From the NCBI RefSeq assembly GCF_910578695.1, contig NZ_CAJTQJ010000004.1, forward strand, positions 62,001 through 126,000: a stretch of 64,000 nt of DNA, read 5' to 3'. The stretch is from an uncultured Brachyspira sp. Its GTDB lineage: Bacteria > Spirochaetota > Brachyspiria > Brachyspirales > Brachyspiraceae. The notes under the pieces are model-generated. The model was given only the letters and a program-made list of their open reading frames with translations. It had not been told where the DNA came from and ran no database searches. A program made the position numbers and the translations under genes. Every line of letters starts with the position of its first letter. Position 1 is the stretch's first letter. Positions 1 to 9,477 of the stretch are shown here, one piece after another.

Positions 1-212
1 GCTATAAAATTTATTATGGTACTAAATCAGGAGTTTATAATGATGCAGAGCATACCCCTATAATTATAGGAAAGCAGAATGAGTATTTAATAGAAGGACT
101 TAGTGAAAATGAAGTTTATTATTTCACTATTACAGCTATAGGCGGCGAAGGCGGAAATTCAGAAAGCAGTTTTTCTAAAGAAGTTTATGCTAGACCAGTT
201 TCATTAAAATAA
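1..212 (+). CDS. C-terminal end of a fibronectin type III domain protein (partial)
   Basis: The reading frame is open from the window edge and ends at TAA 210-212, giving about 69 residues (codons begin at base 3). The pattern of alternating hydrophobic and aromatic residues, with YYFTITAIGG followed by NSESSFSKEV, is typical of the last strands of a fibronectin type III domain, as used in extracellular or periplasmic adhesion and binding proteins. The rest of the protein lies outside the window, so its overall role cannot be judged. The next gene starts 16 bases later and probably belongs to the same transcript. Confidence 0.7.
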   Translation, partial: YKIYYGTKSGVYNDAEHTPIIIGKQNEYLIEGLSENEVYYFTITAIGGEGGNSESSFSKEVYARPVSLK

Positions 213-227
213 AAAAGGAGTATTAAC

Positions 228-1091
228 GTGTCTACTAATACTAAAGCAATGAAATTAAGCAATCTTGCTGAGGAGTTATTAAAGAAAGGAGTAAATGAAG
301 AGGCTATTGAAGCCTTAAAAAGAAGTATGAGATTAAGTACTTCTGATGATATGAAATCATATTTACAAGTTGCTGTTTCTTTATTTGACAAAGGTGATTA
401 TGAACATGCTAAAATATTTTTAAGTACTTTCTTAGAGTATTGGATGGCAGCCGAAGCATATTTTATTTTGGCGGCTATTGCTAAAAATGAATATAAACTT
501 GAAGAGGCTTTTGAACTTTATAGAAAGGGAATAACTTTATATACATCATCTAATCTTGATCCTTATTATGAGTTTTTATCTTTATGTACTGCTCTTAAAG
601 AAGAGGATAAGGGATTAGAGGCTGCTAAAAATGTACTTAAAATAAATAATAAAGACAGAGTTGCTTTAGTTTATATGGCTAACTACTTTTTTAGAAATGG
701 GCTTTATAAAGAAGCTATGAATTTTTATAAAATATTAGTAGACAATAAATTGGCTGATCATAATGATTATCATTATTATGGTGTTTGTCTTCACGAAATC
801 AAAGATTATAAAAAAGCCGAAAATATGTATTTGCAGGCTTTAGCTATGTATCCTGCCGATACTCCTGAAGTGCTTGCTCTTAAAAATCTTAGAAGTAAAA
901 GTTTAAAAGATAATTATCCTAATTTGGAAGAGAGTAAGGCTAAATACACTAATAAGATAAAAGAAAATCCAGAGTCAAGCGATTATTTTCATTTGGGAAA
1001 TATTGAGTTTATAGAAGGCAATTATGAAAAGGCTGCTGAATTTTATTCAAAAGCAAAAGAAGTTTATGAGGATCATGTTTATATTTCATAA
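228..1091 (+). CDS. TPR repeat protein
   Basis: A 287-residue soluble protein built from helical tetratricopeptide-like repeats. Examples are GDYEHAKIFL, NGLYKEAMNFYKILV, IKDYKKAENMYLQAL and GNYEKAAEFYSKAKE, spread from about residue 20 to the end. No signal peptide or membrane segment is visible, so a cytoplasmic scaffold role is likely. The start is GTG, preceded by an AAGGAG ribosome site (216-220) at about 8 bases. The internal ATG at 249 has no such site. It follows the fibronectin-domain gene by 16 bases. TPR proteins mediate protein contacts, but the partner cannot be named from sequence. Confidence 0.85.
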   Translation: MSTNTKAMKLSNLAEELLKKGVNEEAIEALKRSMRLSTSDDMKSYLQVAVSLFDKGDYEHAKIFLSTFLEYWMAAEAYFILAAIAKNEYKLEEAFELYRKGITLYTSSNLDPYYEFLSLCTALKEEDKGLEAAKNVLKINNKDRVALVYMANYFFRNGLYKEAMNFYKILVDNKLADHNDYHYYGVCLHEIKDYKKAENMYLQALAMYPADTPEVLALKNLRSKSLKDNYPNLEESKAKYTNKIKENPESSDYFHLGNIEFIEGNYEKAAEFYSKAKEVYEDHVYIS

Positions 1092-1211
1092 AATATAATA
1101 TATGCTTATTTTTTTATTTTATTTAAATTTAATTAAATAAAAATCAGATTTTAATATAATATTTTTGCATTTTTCAATAAAATCTAAACAGCAATCGATT
1201 ATAATACTTTT

Positions 1212-2654
1212 TTAATCCACACTATATTCCGCTTCGCTGTCTCCGCTTATAACAAATCTATACGGATTGTTCGGAAGTATTTTTACTAAATAATTATATA
1301 ATAAAGTAGAACTTTGAAGCACATTATTATTAGTATTATAATAAAAGTATTTTGGATAATCTAATACATATTTATAATAAGGATTACTCTTTGAACTTAC
1401 CAATTCCCCTATTTTATTATTAACTTTCCATAAGAAATAAACCGATTTATCTGTAAAATAATTTGTTTGATTATTATTTAATATATATGAAAAGAAGTCT
1501 GATGATTTTAGATAATCATAATTTTTATAAGAATTCATAGCCGATTTATAATTTTCAAATATATCTGCCATACCTTCTATATTATTAGTCATATATCTTA
1601 AATAGCTCCAGCCTATTATAGGTCCGTAATATGTATCATATTTAACTAAAGCCCAATCCTCTCTCTCTCTTTCTTTAGAATTATATACATTTGTTTTATT
1701 TAATACGGTTACAAAATCATAATTATATAATTTATGAAGTTCTTTTTCAGTACCTTGATTAATAGCAGGTATTCTATCTCTTATTATAATACCATTTCCT
1801 ATTATATAATATTCTTCTTCAAATAAAGGCATCATATCTTCTATTCTTTTTTGTACTGTTTTTATAGTATCCTGATAATTTTTATTTTCATTAGCATTTA
1901 AAGTGAATGGAAGATTATCAGGAAAGTATGACTGATTATTTAATATATTTTCCTGAAGTACGCTTGTTCTGTATCTGTCTGAAAATCTTTTTAAGTATGT
2001 TATATTTGTATTGAATTTTGCTTTGTCATTTTCATCTTTTATTTCACTGAATCTATGTCTTATGCTGAAATAATATGCAAAATCTTTCAAAGGAAATACA
2101 CTTTCTTCATCTTGAAGTATTCTGTCGAATGTATAGCCATTAAAAGAGTATTTTCCGTCTTTCACAGTAATACCCATTTGACTGTATATTTTTTTTAAAG
2201 AATCATTTAAATTCATAACCGCATCATCATTATTTTCTTCGCCTTCAATTATGCCTTCTGATAATAATCTAGTATAAAATTCTTCTATATATAAAGGCTC
2301 ATTTTCCACCATATATATTAATGCCTGTCCAAATAAATATGAAGCCTCGCTTTCATAATAGCTTGAAGGGTATGTGAATAAGAATCTTGCTAAAGTTTCA
2401 AATCCTTCTTTATAGTTTGATGAAAGTATTTGATTTCTTCCTGTAATAAAAGTTCTTAATTCATTGTAGGGAGATTGTGAATCTTCTTCTTCCGTTTTCG
2501 GCAAAGTTTTTAAAAAATTTCCCAAAGGTCCGTAATCTTCAGTTTTTTGTATGCTTTTTAATTTTTTATAATCATTTATTGAATTTACTGCTTTGCAAGA
2601 ATTAAATATCATAATACATATTAATATTATTATACCTAATAATTTTTTATTCAT
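1212..2654 (-). CDS. Hypothetical lipoprotein with SH3-like segment
   Basis: 480 residues. The N-terminus is a lipoprotein signal with a lipobox FNSC ending at Cys20, so the mature protein should be lipid-anchored. The middle is helical and TPR-like (FETLARFLFTYP, EASYLFGQAL). Around residues 310-350 a stretch beginning VLNKTNVYNS and ending IIGWSYL resembles a bacterial SH3-like module. It starts 13 bases downstream of ptsI and is probably cotranscribed with it, although no functional link is evident. The family was not recognised; the lipoprotein call is secure and the SH3-like call is tentative. Confidence 0.7.
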   Translation of the reverse strand: MNKKLLGIIILICIMIFNSCKAVNSINDYKKLKSIQKTEDYGPLGNFLKTLPKTEEEDSQSPYNELRTFITGRNQILSSNYKEGFETLARFLFTYPSSYYESEASYLFGQALIYMVENEPLYIEEFYTRLLSEGIIEGEENNDDAVMNLNDSLKKIYSQMGITVKDGKYSFNGYTFDRILQDEESVFPLKDFAYYFSIRHRFSEIKDENDKAKFNTNITYLKRFSDRYRTSVLQENILNNQSYFPDNLPFTLNANENKNYQDTIKTVQKRIEDMMPLFEEEYYIIGNGIIIRDRIPAINQGTEKELHKLYNYDFVTVLNKTNVYNSKEREREDWALVKYDTYYGPIIGWSYLRYMTNNIEGMADIFENYKSAMNSYKNYDYLKSSDFFSYILNNNQTNYFTDKSVYFLWKVNNKIGELVSSKSNPYYKYVLDYPKYFYYNTNNNVLQSSTLLYNYLVKILPNNPYRFVISGDSEAEYSVD

Positions 2655-2667
2655 ATTGTTTTACCTT

Positions 2668-4410
2668 TTATATGTTAAATTTTTTTCTAAAATTATATAA
2701 AGAAGATTTAGAAAAACTATTACTGCATTTCTCAAGCATTTCATTTACTAAATTTCTGCATTCTTCTATACTGACATTTCTAATAATATTTTTTACTGCC
2801 GAAATAGATTTTATTGGCATAGAAAATTCTCTTACTCCAAGCCCCAATAAAACAGGAGTATATTCAGGAACTCCTGCCATTTCTCCGCATAATGCTATAG
2901 GCTTATTATTTTCATTAGCTGTATTTATTATTTTTTTTAATGTTCTTAAAACTGATATATCTATAGGATTATATAAATATGTTAATTTTTCATTTGTTCT
3001 GTCGCATGCCATCATATACTGAACTAAATCATTAGAGCCTATAGATAAAAAATCTGCCTCTTTTACTATCAAATCTATTATTTCTGCAGCCGAAGGAGTT
3101 TCTATTAAAACGCCTATTTTTATATTTTCATTAAAATTCTGATTTTCTTTTTTTAATTCCTCTTTAACATCTTCTATAAACTTCTTAGTATCTTCAATCT
3201 CTTCCAAAGTGCTTATCATAGGAATCATTATTTCTATATTGCCGTAATGCGAAGCTCTAAGCAATGCTTTGATTTGATCTTTGAATAATTTTTTATTTTG
3301 TAAGCAAAATCTTATAGCACGCCAGCCCAAAAACGGATTATCCTCTTTAAAATCTAATCCTAAAGCAGGCGATATTTTATCTCCTCCTATATCCAAAGTT
3401 CTTATTATTACTTTTCCTTTTATTTTAGAAGCTATATATTTATATACTTCAAATTGAGCTTCTTCTGTAGGAAGCTCGGTAATTATTTCTTCATCTGAGA
3501 ACATATATAAAAATTCTGTTCTGTACAAGCCTATTGAATCTATGCCGTATTTTAATAAACTTTCGGTTTCTTCTGGTATATCTATATTAGCATTTATTTT
3601 AATTTCAATATTATCTTTTGTTACAGCTTTTTCTTTTGCATCCAGTATAGATTTTTCTTTAAATTTTTTTATTTTATCTGAAAGCATAGTGTAATTATTA
3701 ATATCTTTTTTGCTTGGATTCATTATCACTATATTGCTTTTGCAGTCTATTATTATTTTTTTTCCGTTTTTTATTTTGCTTGATATATCTGTTATATTGA
3801 ATATTATTGCAATTCCAAATGATTTAGCTAGTATTGCTGTATGAGAAGTATATCCGCCGCTTTCTACTATAAAACCTTCAGCTCCTATATTATTAAATTT
3901 TAAAACATCGCTTGGAGTTAATGTTTTTGCTATTACTATACTATTCTTTGGTACTTGAGAATAATCTGCTGAATTAGGCTGTATTAAATTTCTTATAAGC
4001 CTAGTTTTTATATCGATAATATCGCTGCTTCTTTCAGAAAGCATTTTATTATTTATAGATGATAATTTTTCAAGATACTCTGAAATTATAGTGTCATATA
4101 TATGTTCTATATTGAATAATTTATTTTTTACTTCTTCTTTTACTTGTTTTTCTATCACTTTATCCTGAAGCATTAATATATGTATAGATAAAATATTTTT
4201 TATATTATTATCTGCATTCATTTGAAGTAATTTTATTTCTTCTATAGATTTATTTACAGCTTCATCAAATCTTTTATATTCTTCTTCTATATCATCTTCT
4301 TCTATTTTGTATATTGGAGTATCTAGCGAGTGAGCATAAAAAAAAGAGCTTCCTATAGCTACATCATCTCCAACGCCGTTTCCGCTTAATATCGTTCTTT
4401 TATCAGGCAT
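2668..4410 (-). CDS. ptsI: Phosphoenolpyruvate-protein phosphotransferase (PTS enzyme I)
   Basis: 580 residues, the usual enzyme I length. It takes phosphate from PEP and passes it to HPr, the first step of sugar uptake by the PTS, in the cytoplasm. The N-terminal HPr-binding helical domain is followed by the swivelling phosphohistidine domain with GGYTSHTAILAKS (active His190). The C-terminal PEP-binding TIM barrel carries LYRTEFLYM, SIGSNDLVQYMMACDR and CGEMAG (active Cys508). All key residues are present. No ptsH is next to it. A lipoprotein gene follows 13 bases downstream. Identification is firm. Confidence 0.97.
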   Translation of the reverse strand: MPDKRTILSGNGVGDDVAIGSSFFYAHSLDTPIYKIEEDDIEEEYKRFDEAVNKSIEEIKLLQMNADNNIKNILSIHILMLQDKVIEKQVKEEVKNKLFNIEHIYDTIISEYLEKLSSINNKMLSERSSDIIDIKTRLIRNLIQPNSADYSQVPKNSIVIAKTLTPSDVLKFNNIGAEGFIVESGGYTSHTAILAKSFGIAIIFNITDISSKIKNGKKIIIDCKSNIVIMNPSKKDINNYTMLSDKIKKFKEKSILDAKEKAVTKDNIEIKINANIDIPEETESLLKYGIDSIGLYRTEFLYMFSDEEIITELPTEEAQFEVYKYIASKIKGKVIIRTLDIGGDKISPALGLDFKEDNPFLGWRAIRFCLQNKKLFKDQIKALLRASHYGNIEIMIPMISTLEEIEDTKKFIEDVKEELKKENQNFNENIKIGVLIETPSAAEIIDLIVKEADFLSIGSNDLVQYMMACDRTNEKLTYLYNPIDISVLRTLKKIINTANENNKPIALCGEMAGVPEYTPVLLGLGVREFSMPIKSISAVKNIIRNVSIEECRNLVNEMLEKCSNSFSKSSLYNFRKKFNI

Positions 4411-4576
4411 GCATTCTCCAATATTATGTTAATTAATATTAAAGATTATATTATAAATGTAAAAATTTTCAATAGTAAATTAATTGTAAATATTATTATT
4501 TTTTTATTAGAATATATATTACACTTAATTCATTAGTAATGTATTATTATAAAATTTTATTTATCATTTAAAATTT

Positions 4577-5293
4577 TTATTTCATATTTTCAAGCATTTC
4601 CACTACTATTTTCATAGAATTCTGTGCAGACTTCACAACAAATTTAGGAAAATCAATCACAGCATCACTGTCAGCTTTATCAGATAATGAGCGTATTACT
4701 ACGAAAGGCACTTTATACATCAAAGCAGTATGAGCTACAGCAGCCCCCTCCATTTCTATAGCACCTGCTTTAAATTTATTATGTATCTGCTTAACTTTAT
4801 TATTATCCCCTATAAACTGATCTCCTGTAGCTATGGTATCAATATATACTTTATTTTCTGTTATAACTTTCTCGGCAGATTCTTTCGCCAATTCTATCAA
4901 ATAATTATCAGCAGGATAATAGTTTTTATCATAGCCCTTAACCAATACAGTAAGTTCATCTCCGTCCAAAGCACTTGTATCAAAATCATGCTCTATTAAA
5001 TCTTTTGAAATGACAATATCGGATATATCATAATTAGGATTTAGAGAACCTGCAACTCCTGTAAATATTATCTTTTCTACATTAAATCTTTCTATAGCTA
5101 TAGCAGCTGCAATTGCCGCATTAACTTTTCCTATACCAGATTTGAATAATACTATATCTTTATTGCATAATGTGCCTTTATAATAAGTTATATCAGCTAT
5201 TTCTATCTCTTCTATATTTTGAATCATACCTTTAAAATTTGTAATTTCAGAATCCATAGCACCCATTATTGCAATTCTTTTAGTTTCCGACAT
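4577..5293 (-). CDS. mtnN: 5'-methylthioadenosine/S-adenosylhomocysteine nucleosidase
   Basis: 238 residues, typical MTAN length. It cleaves the glycosidic bond of MTA and SAH, giving adenine plus the thioribose sugar, in methionine salvage and SAH detoxification. The family signatures are present: GAMDSEI near residue 12 with catalytic Glu16, FTGVAGSLNP, the substrate-binding EMEGAAVAH around residue 180, and the catalytic Asp in RSLSDKAD near the C-terminus. A ribosome site AAGGAG lies just before the ATG. Spacers on both sides suggest it is transcribed alone. Confidence 0.96.
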   Translation of the reverse strand: MSETKRIAIMGAMDSEITNFKGMIQNIEEIEIADITYYKGTLCNKDIVLFKSGIGKVNAAIAAAIAIERFNVEKIIFTGVAGSLNPNYDISDIVISKDLIEHDFDTSALDGDELTVLVKGYDKNYYPADNYLIELAKESAEKVITENKVYIDTIATGDQFIGDNNKVKQIHNKFKAGAIEMEGAAVAHTALMYKVPFVVIRSLSDKADSDAVIDFPKFVVKSAQNSMKIVVEMLENMK

Positions 5294-5384
5294 AAAAATT
5301 AATCTCCTTAAAATAATTTAAATAGTATATAGTAATTATATATTAAAAAATTATTTTTATAAACTTTTTATTTAAGTTTTATTA

Positions 5385-5413
5385 TAAAAAAAAGAGGGAA
5401 TAAAATCCCTCTT
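5385..5413 (-). terminator. Rho-independent terminator after gatA
   Basis: On the minus strand an 8-bp stem AAGAGGGA / TCCCTCTT with a short A/T loop is followed directly by a run of Ts. It lies 19 bases past the gatA stop codon. The A-run on the other side means it could act in both directions. Confidence 0.85.
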
Positions 5414-5431
5414 AAAATATTAAAAATAAAA

Positions 5432-6880
5432 TTAATTATTTGAAATTTCATGAGCATAAGCCATTCTAAACATATCAGTTTCATTGAACTGTTTAGCAAT
5501 GAATTGTATTCCTATAGGCATATTATTTTTATCATAACCGCAAGGAACACTCATAGCAGGAAGCCCAACCAAATTAATATTTGAAGCATAGCTGTCAGCC
5601 AAGAAACTTAAAGCACTGTCAGTTTTATCTCTGCTGCCTAAAAGTCCTGCAGTTACAGGAGAAGTAGGCGATATAATAACATCAACATCTTTGAATGCAT
5701 TATCAAAGTCCATCTGCATAAGTTTTCTCACCTTTAAAGCATGCTGATAATGGCTATAGAAAAATCTTTTGCCTGTCATTAAAGTACCGAATAATATTCT
5801 AGCCCTAGTTTCAAAAGCAAGCCCTACGCTCCTTGAAGTATAATAATATTCATCTAAATTGAAATCTCCTTTAGGGTGATATCCGTATCTTATTCCGTCA
5901 TATCTGCCCATATTAGATGCTACTTCAACCGCCATAACAGCAGTATAAACCCTTGAGCCGTATTTAGCATTAGGAAGACTTATATCAACTATTTCAGCAC
6001 CTTGTTCTTTTAATTTTTCAATAGCATTCATTATTTTTTCTTTTACATCATAAGCTATTAAATCTGTATTATAATATTCTTTAGCAAGCCCTATTTTCAT
6101 ACCCTTAATATTGCCATCTAAATATGAATTATAATCGGGTACAGGTATATTTAAAGTAGTTGATTCTTTATTATCAAAACCAGCTATTATTTTAGTCATT
6201 AAAGCTGCATCTTGAACATTTTTAGTTAAAGGTCCTACTTGGTCTAAACTGCTTGCCATAGCTATGCATCCTAATCTAGGTACTCTTCCATAAGTAGGCT
6301 TAACTCCTACTATACCGCAGAAAGATGCAGGCTGTCTTATTGAACCTCCTGTATCGCTTCCCAAAGCAGCAAAAGCAAAATCAGCGGCAACAGCAGCAGC
6401 AGAACCGCCTGAAGAACCTCCGGGAACATGATTTCTATTTTTAGGATTTCTAGTTATACCGTAATTAGATGTTTCTGTAGTGCCTCCCATAGCAAATTCG
6501 TCCATATTAGTTCTGCCTATTATAATAGCACCATTATCAATTAACCGCTGAACTGTAGGAGCAGTATAGGGAGCTTTATATCCTTCAAGCATTTTTGAAG
6601 AAGCAGTCATCAAATGATCTTTATAGCATAAATTATCCTTAATTGCCATAGGTACGCCGAGCAGCGGTAAATCTTCGCCTTTATCTATTCTTTCCTGAGC
6701 TTTTTTTGCTTGTTCTAATGCCTCTTCTTTAAAAATTTCAATATAGGCATATATTTTATCATCTCTTTTATCATCTTCCTCTATCCTGCTGATTATAGAG
6801 CTGACTAATGCAGGAGCATCTATTTCTTTATTTTTTAATTTTTCTCTGATTTGAGTTATACTTAATTTATGCAACTCCAT
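5432..6880 (-). CDS. gatA: Aspartyl/glutamyl-tRNA amidotransferase subunit A
   Basis: 482 residues, the normal GatA length. It is the glutaminase subunit of GatCAB, which converts mischarged Glu-tRNA(Gln) or Asp-tRNA(Asn) to the amidated form. The amidase signature is intact: Lys81 in VPMAIKD, cis-Ser156 in GGSSGGS and the nucleophile Ser180 in GSDTGGS, forming the Ser-cisSer-Lys triad. gatB and gatC are not adjacent in this window, so the operon is split or they lie elsewhere. A terminator follows directly. Identification is firm. Confidence 0.97.
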   Translation of the reverse strand: MELHKLSITQIREKLKNKEIDAPALVSSIISRIEEDDKRDDKIYAYIEIFKEEALEQAKKAQERIDKGEDLPLLGVPMAIKDNLCYKDHLMTASSKMLEGYKAPYTAPTVQRLIDNGAIIIGRTNMDEFAMGGTTETSNYGITRNPKNRNHVPGGSSGGSAAAVAADFAFAALGSDTGGSIRQPASFCGIVGVKPTYGRVPRLGCIAMASSLDQVGPLTKNVQDAALMTKIIAGFDNKESTTLNIPVPDYNSYLDGNIKGMKIGLAKEYYNTDLIAYDVKEKIMNAIEKLKEQGAEIVDISLPNAKYGSRVYTAVMAVEVASNMGRYDGIRYGYHPKGDFNLDEYYYTSRSVGLAFETRARILFGTLMTGKRFFYSHYQHALKVRKLMQMDFDNAFKDVDVIISPTSPVTAGLLGSRDKTDSALSFLADSYASNINLVGLPAMSVPCGYDKNNMPIGIQFIAKQFNETDMFRMAYAHEISNN

Positions 6881-7017
6881 AATAAAAAACCTCTCATTTT
6901 AAACAAAAAATATAATAAAAGTTATTAATTTTTTAATTATATCATATATAAATGTTTTTTGCAAAAAATAAAAGATAAAAATATAATATTTGAAAAATAT
7001 TGAGAAATATATTTACT

Positions 7018-7060
7018 GCAAAAAAAATAGAAAGCCTATAATAAATACAGACTTTCTATT
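7018..7060 (-). terminator. Rho-independent terminator after the secreted-protein gene
   Basis: On the minus strand a perfect 9-bp outer stem AATAGAAAG / CTTTCTATT continues into a further wobble-containing stem around a small loop, and is followed by a run of at least six Ts. It lies about 20 bases beyond the stop of the upstream minus-strand gene. Confidence 0.85.
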
Positions 7061-7079
7061 TATTAAAATCAATTATTAA

Positions 7080-7970
7080 TTACTGAGCATTATCAGCAGC
7101 TTGATTATCATTCTCATTTTCATCTTTTGGAGGTTTGATTTCAGGAGGTATTCCTACAGGAACATCAGCAAAATCAAAATAATTTTCATAATAAGATTTT
7201 TGGAATCTGTTTGCTATAGGTGCCATTCTAAAATTATCTACATAAGAAGCAACAAAGTTGATATTTTTTCCGCCGTAAGTAGCATAATAAACAGCTAAAG
7301 AAGTATTAGCAGCTTTATTAACATAATTTCCGTATCTCATAGAAGTAAAATCATCAAAAGTAACATGCTTGCTGTTATGGAATCCGCCGTATTTCATATG
7401 GAATCCGCCTAAAGTTCTGCTGAATAAACCTCTTGACATTACATATCCAGGGTGAGCATATTCTTTATCCTGATTTGCATTCTTATATCCTTCTAAAGTA
7501 AAATCACCTTCATAAACAGCACTGACAGCAAATAATTTATCTTCGTGAAAGAAGAATTTATAAGCCCATTTAGTTTCTTTTCCTGCTAAAGTTGCATGAT
7601 CATTAATATTATCAGCTCTGACAGTCATACATTTAAATTCATTAGAAACTGTAAAATTAAAATATAAAATATTTTCATCTCTTGTAAAAAGCTCTGAAAC
7701 ATCATTAGTGGTAAATTTTACATTTATCCAATTCATAGCATGAGGATTATACCATACTAAATCAGGATCAGGATATTTGCTTACATAAAATGTACCGCTT
7801 ATAGGCTCAGCTGCAGCTGAAGAAAAATTAGAAGCCATTAATATCTCATTAACTCTGTCAGGTGTAATTCCATAAGGAATCATATTATGAAACATATAAG
7901 GAATAGTCTCATAAGCAAATGCAGAGATACTTATAGCTGCAAATAAAAACATAACTAGTAATTTTCTCAT
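7080..7970 (-). CDS. Hypothetical secreted protein
   Basis: 296 residues from the chosen ATG. The reading frame can be extended to a TTG at 7982, but that TTG sits inside the ribosome site (TTGGAG), so the ATG six bases after GGAG is preferred. The N-terminus MRKLLVMFLFAAISISAFA is a clear signal peptide cut after AFA. The mature part is rich in aromatic residues and beta-strand-like stretches. It ends in an acidic, Asn/Asp-rich tail with a PPEIKPPKDE linker. It has its own promoter (8000-8027) and terminator. I do not recognise the family; a periplasmic or outer-membrane-associated protein is likely. Confidence 0.75.
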   Translation of the reverse strand: MRKLLVMFLFAAISISAFAYETIPYMFHNMIPYGITPDRVNEILMASNFSSAAAEPISGTFYVSKYPDPDLVWYNPHAMNWINVKFTTNDVSELFTRDENILYFNFTVSNEFKCMTVRADNINDHATLAGKETKWAYKFFFHEDKLFAVSAVYEGDFTLEGYKNANQDKEYAHPGYVMSRGLFSRTLGGFHMKYGGFHNSKHVTFDDFTSMRYGNYVNKAANTSLAVYYATYGGKNINFVASYVDNFRMAPIANRFQKSYYENYFDFADVPVGIPPEIKPPKDENENDNQAADNAQ

Positions 7971-7999
7971 TTGATTCTCCAAGATTTTTATTATTTTCT

Positions 8000-8027
8000 A
8001 TTATACTATATTGAAAAATTAAATCAA
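8000..8027 (-). promoter_or_regulatory. Sigma-70-type promoter for the secreted-protein gene
   Basis: Minus-strand TTGATT and TATAAT boxes separated by 16 bases, about 30 bases ahead of the ATG at 7970. Called by eye from the consensus. Confidence 0.6.
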
Positions 8028-8148
8028 ATACATTATGTTTACTTATCTATATTTTTTTTGTATTTGATTAATTTATAATATAAAAAACAATATAAATATA
8101 AAGAAAATAGTAAAAATAGATTTTTTTTTATTATTAATTTTAATTTTA

Positions 8149-8177
8149 TTGACTTTTAAATAAAAATCCTGTATTAT
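8149..8177 (+). promoter_or_regulatory. Sigma-70-type promoter of the rpsF operon
   Basis: TTGACT (8149-8154) and TATTAT (8172-8177) with 17-base spacing. The predicted start leaves a leader of about 75 bases before rpsF. S6/S18 leader autoregulation is known in other bacteria; I could not confirm that RNA motif here. Confidence 0.65.
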
Positions 8178-8259
8178 TTTTCAAATAAAAATTATATACT
8201 TCGCTTCTTTTGTATTATTTTTTAATATATATAGAAGTCTTGTCCAAGGAGTTAAAAAT

Positions 8260-8586
8260 ATGAGAGAATACGAAATATTATTCGTAACAGAAATTAATGA
8301 TGCTTTGCATCAAACAGCAAAAGAGCATGTAAAAACAATACTTCAGAATTATCATGCCGAAATATTCTATGAAGCTGATTACGGCATTCATAATTTAAGT
8401 TATCCTATACGAAAAGTTAATCAGGGTAAATACTATTATTATCATTTCAGATGTGACGGAAATAATTTAGTGCATATTGAAAAAGAATTGCGTTATGAAC
8501 TTAGTATATTGAGATTTATAATAGTTCGTTTAGATGAAATAGTTCAGAAGAATAAAAAAGAAGAAAATAATAAAGAAGAGGCTTAA
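8260..8586 (+). CDS. rpsF: 30S ribosomal protein S6
   Basis: 108 residues. It is a component of the 30S platform that pairs with S18. The characteristic start MREYEILFVTE, the central LSYPIRKVNQGKYYYYHF and the C-terminal LRYELSILRFIIVRLDE match S6, followed by a short charged tail. A strong AAGGAG site precedes the ATG. It is first in the conserved rpsF-ssb-rpsR operon, 12 bases ahead of ssb. Confidence 0.97.
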   Translation: MREYEILFVTEINDALHQTAKEHVKTILQNYHAEIFYEADYGIHNLSYPIRKVNQGKYYYYHFRCDGNNLVHIEKELRYELSILRFIIVRLDEIVQKNKKEENNKEEA

Positions 8587-8598
8587 ATAGGTTTTATT

Positions 8599-9027
8599 AT
8601 GGCAACAGATTTTAATAATGTAACTTTAATAGGAAGACTTACAGCAGATCCTGTATCTAAATATTTGCCTAGCGGCAGTGCAGTTGCAGAGTTTTCTATA
8701 GCAAATAATTATTATGTCAGCAGTAAAAATACTACAGAAGTTAATTATTTTGAGGTGGTAGCTTTTGGAAAAATTGCTGAAACTGTGAGCAAATACCTTA
8801 CAAAAGGAAAGCAAGTTGCTGTAATGGGTACTTTAAGACAGGATAGATGGCAGGATAAAGATACTAATACATCCAGATCAAAAGTTAGAATAGTTATGAG
8901 TTCTATGCAGATGCTAGGGAATCCTTCAGGTTCTTCTGTTGGTATGGATACTGCTTATTCGCCTTCTGCTTCAAACGGAGGAGTTGATTTGGGAAGTTTT
9001 GAAGATGATGATGAAGTACCGTTTTAA
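8599..9027 (+). CDS. ssb: Single-stranded DNA-binding protein
   Basis: 142 residues. An N-terminal OB fold spans about residues 1-108, with NNVTLIGRLTADP, EFSIANNY, YFEVVAFGKIAE and GKQVAVMGTLRQDRW. It is followed by a short flexible linker and the acidic tip DDDEVPF, which recruits replication and repair partners. It coats single-stranded DNA in replication, recombination and repair. The position between rpsF and rpsR is the classical arrangement. Confidence 0.97.
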   Translation: MATDFNNVTLIGRLTADPVSKYLPSGSAVAEFSIANNYYVSSKNTTEVNYFEVVAFGKIAETVSKYLTKGKQVAVMGTLRQDRWQDKDTNTSRSKVRIVMSSMQMLGNPSGSSVGMDTAYSPSASNGGVDLGSFEDDDEVPF

Positions 9028-9061
9028 TATCATATAAATTTTTTTAATTAGGAGATAAACA

Positions 9062-9418
9062 ATGGATTTAGAAAATACAGAAAATCTTGAAAATAATAAT
9101 ACTGCTAATAATAACAATAATAATAATGAGGAAGAAAATAAAGTTAAAACTGATAAAAAACCTCATTTCAATAAGGAATCAAATACAAAAGACGGAAGAA
9201 AAAAATTCTTCAAGAAAAAAGTATGCTATTTCTGTAAAAATAATATTGATGTTTTAGATTATAAAGATATTAAATTATTAAAAAGATATGTTAAAGACAG
9301 CGGTAAGATAATACCTAAGCGTTTAAATGGCACCTGCTCTAAACATCAAAGATTAGTTACTAAGGCTATTAAAAGAGCTAGAAATATAGCATTTTTACCT
9401 TATGAAACTAGATATTAA
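9062..9418 (+). CDS. rpsR: 30S ribosomal protein S18 with Asn-rich N-terminal extension
   Basis: 118 residues against the usual 75-90. The S18 core occupies the last 70 or so residues: KKVCYFCKNNIDVLDYKD, then LKRYVKDSGKIIPKR and the TCSKHQRLVTKAIKRARNIA signature. The first 45 residues are a low-complexity Asn/Glu/Lys tail absent from the ordinary protein. AGGAG precedes the ATG. rplI, which often follows in other bacteria, is absent and a terminator stands in its place. Confidence 0.96.
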   Translation: MDLENTENLENNNTANNNNNNNEEENKVKTDKKPHFNKESNTKDGRKKFFKKKVCYFCKNNIDVLDYKDIKLLKRYVKDSGKIIPKRLNGTCSKHQRLVTKAIKRARNIAFLPYETRY

Positions 9419-9441
9419 TTTTTGAATATTTGAATATAATC

Positions 9442-9477
9442 AGCCGTTATAATTTAATTTATAGCGGCTTTTTTATT
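9442..9477 (+). terminator. Rho-independent terminator after rpsR
   Basis: An 11-bp stem AGCCGTTATAA / TTATAGCGGCT with one G-U pair and a 6-base loop, followed by a T-rich run. It closes the rpsF-ssb-rpsR operon. Confidence 0.9.

Noticed and set aside
4411..4576. Terminator hairpin after mtnN
   Set aside because: Only weak A/T self-complementarity with no good stem followed by a T-run on the minus strand.
8178..8259. S6/S18-type autoregulatory leader motif before rpsF
   Set aside because: The leader has the right length, but I could not identify the conserved motif; a covariance search would be needed.
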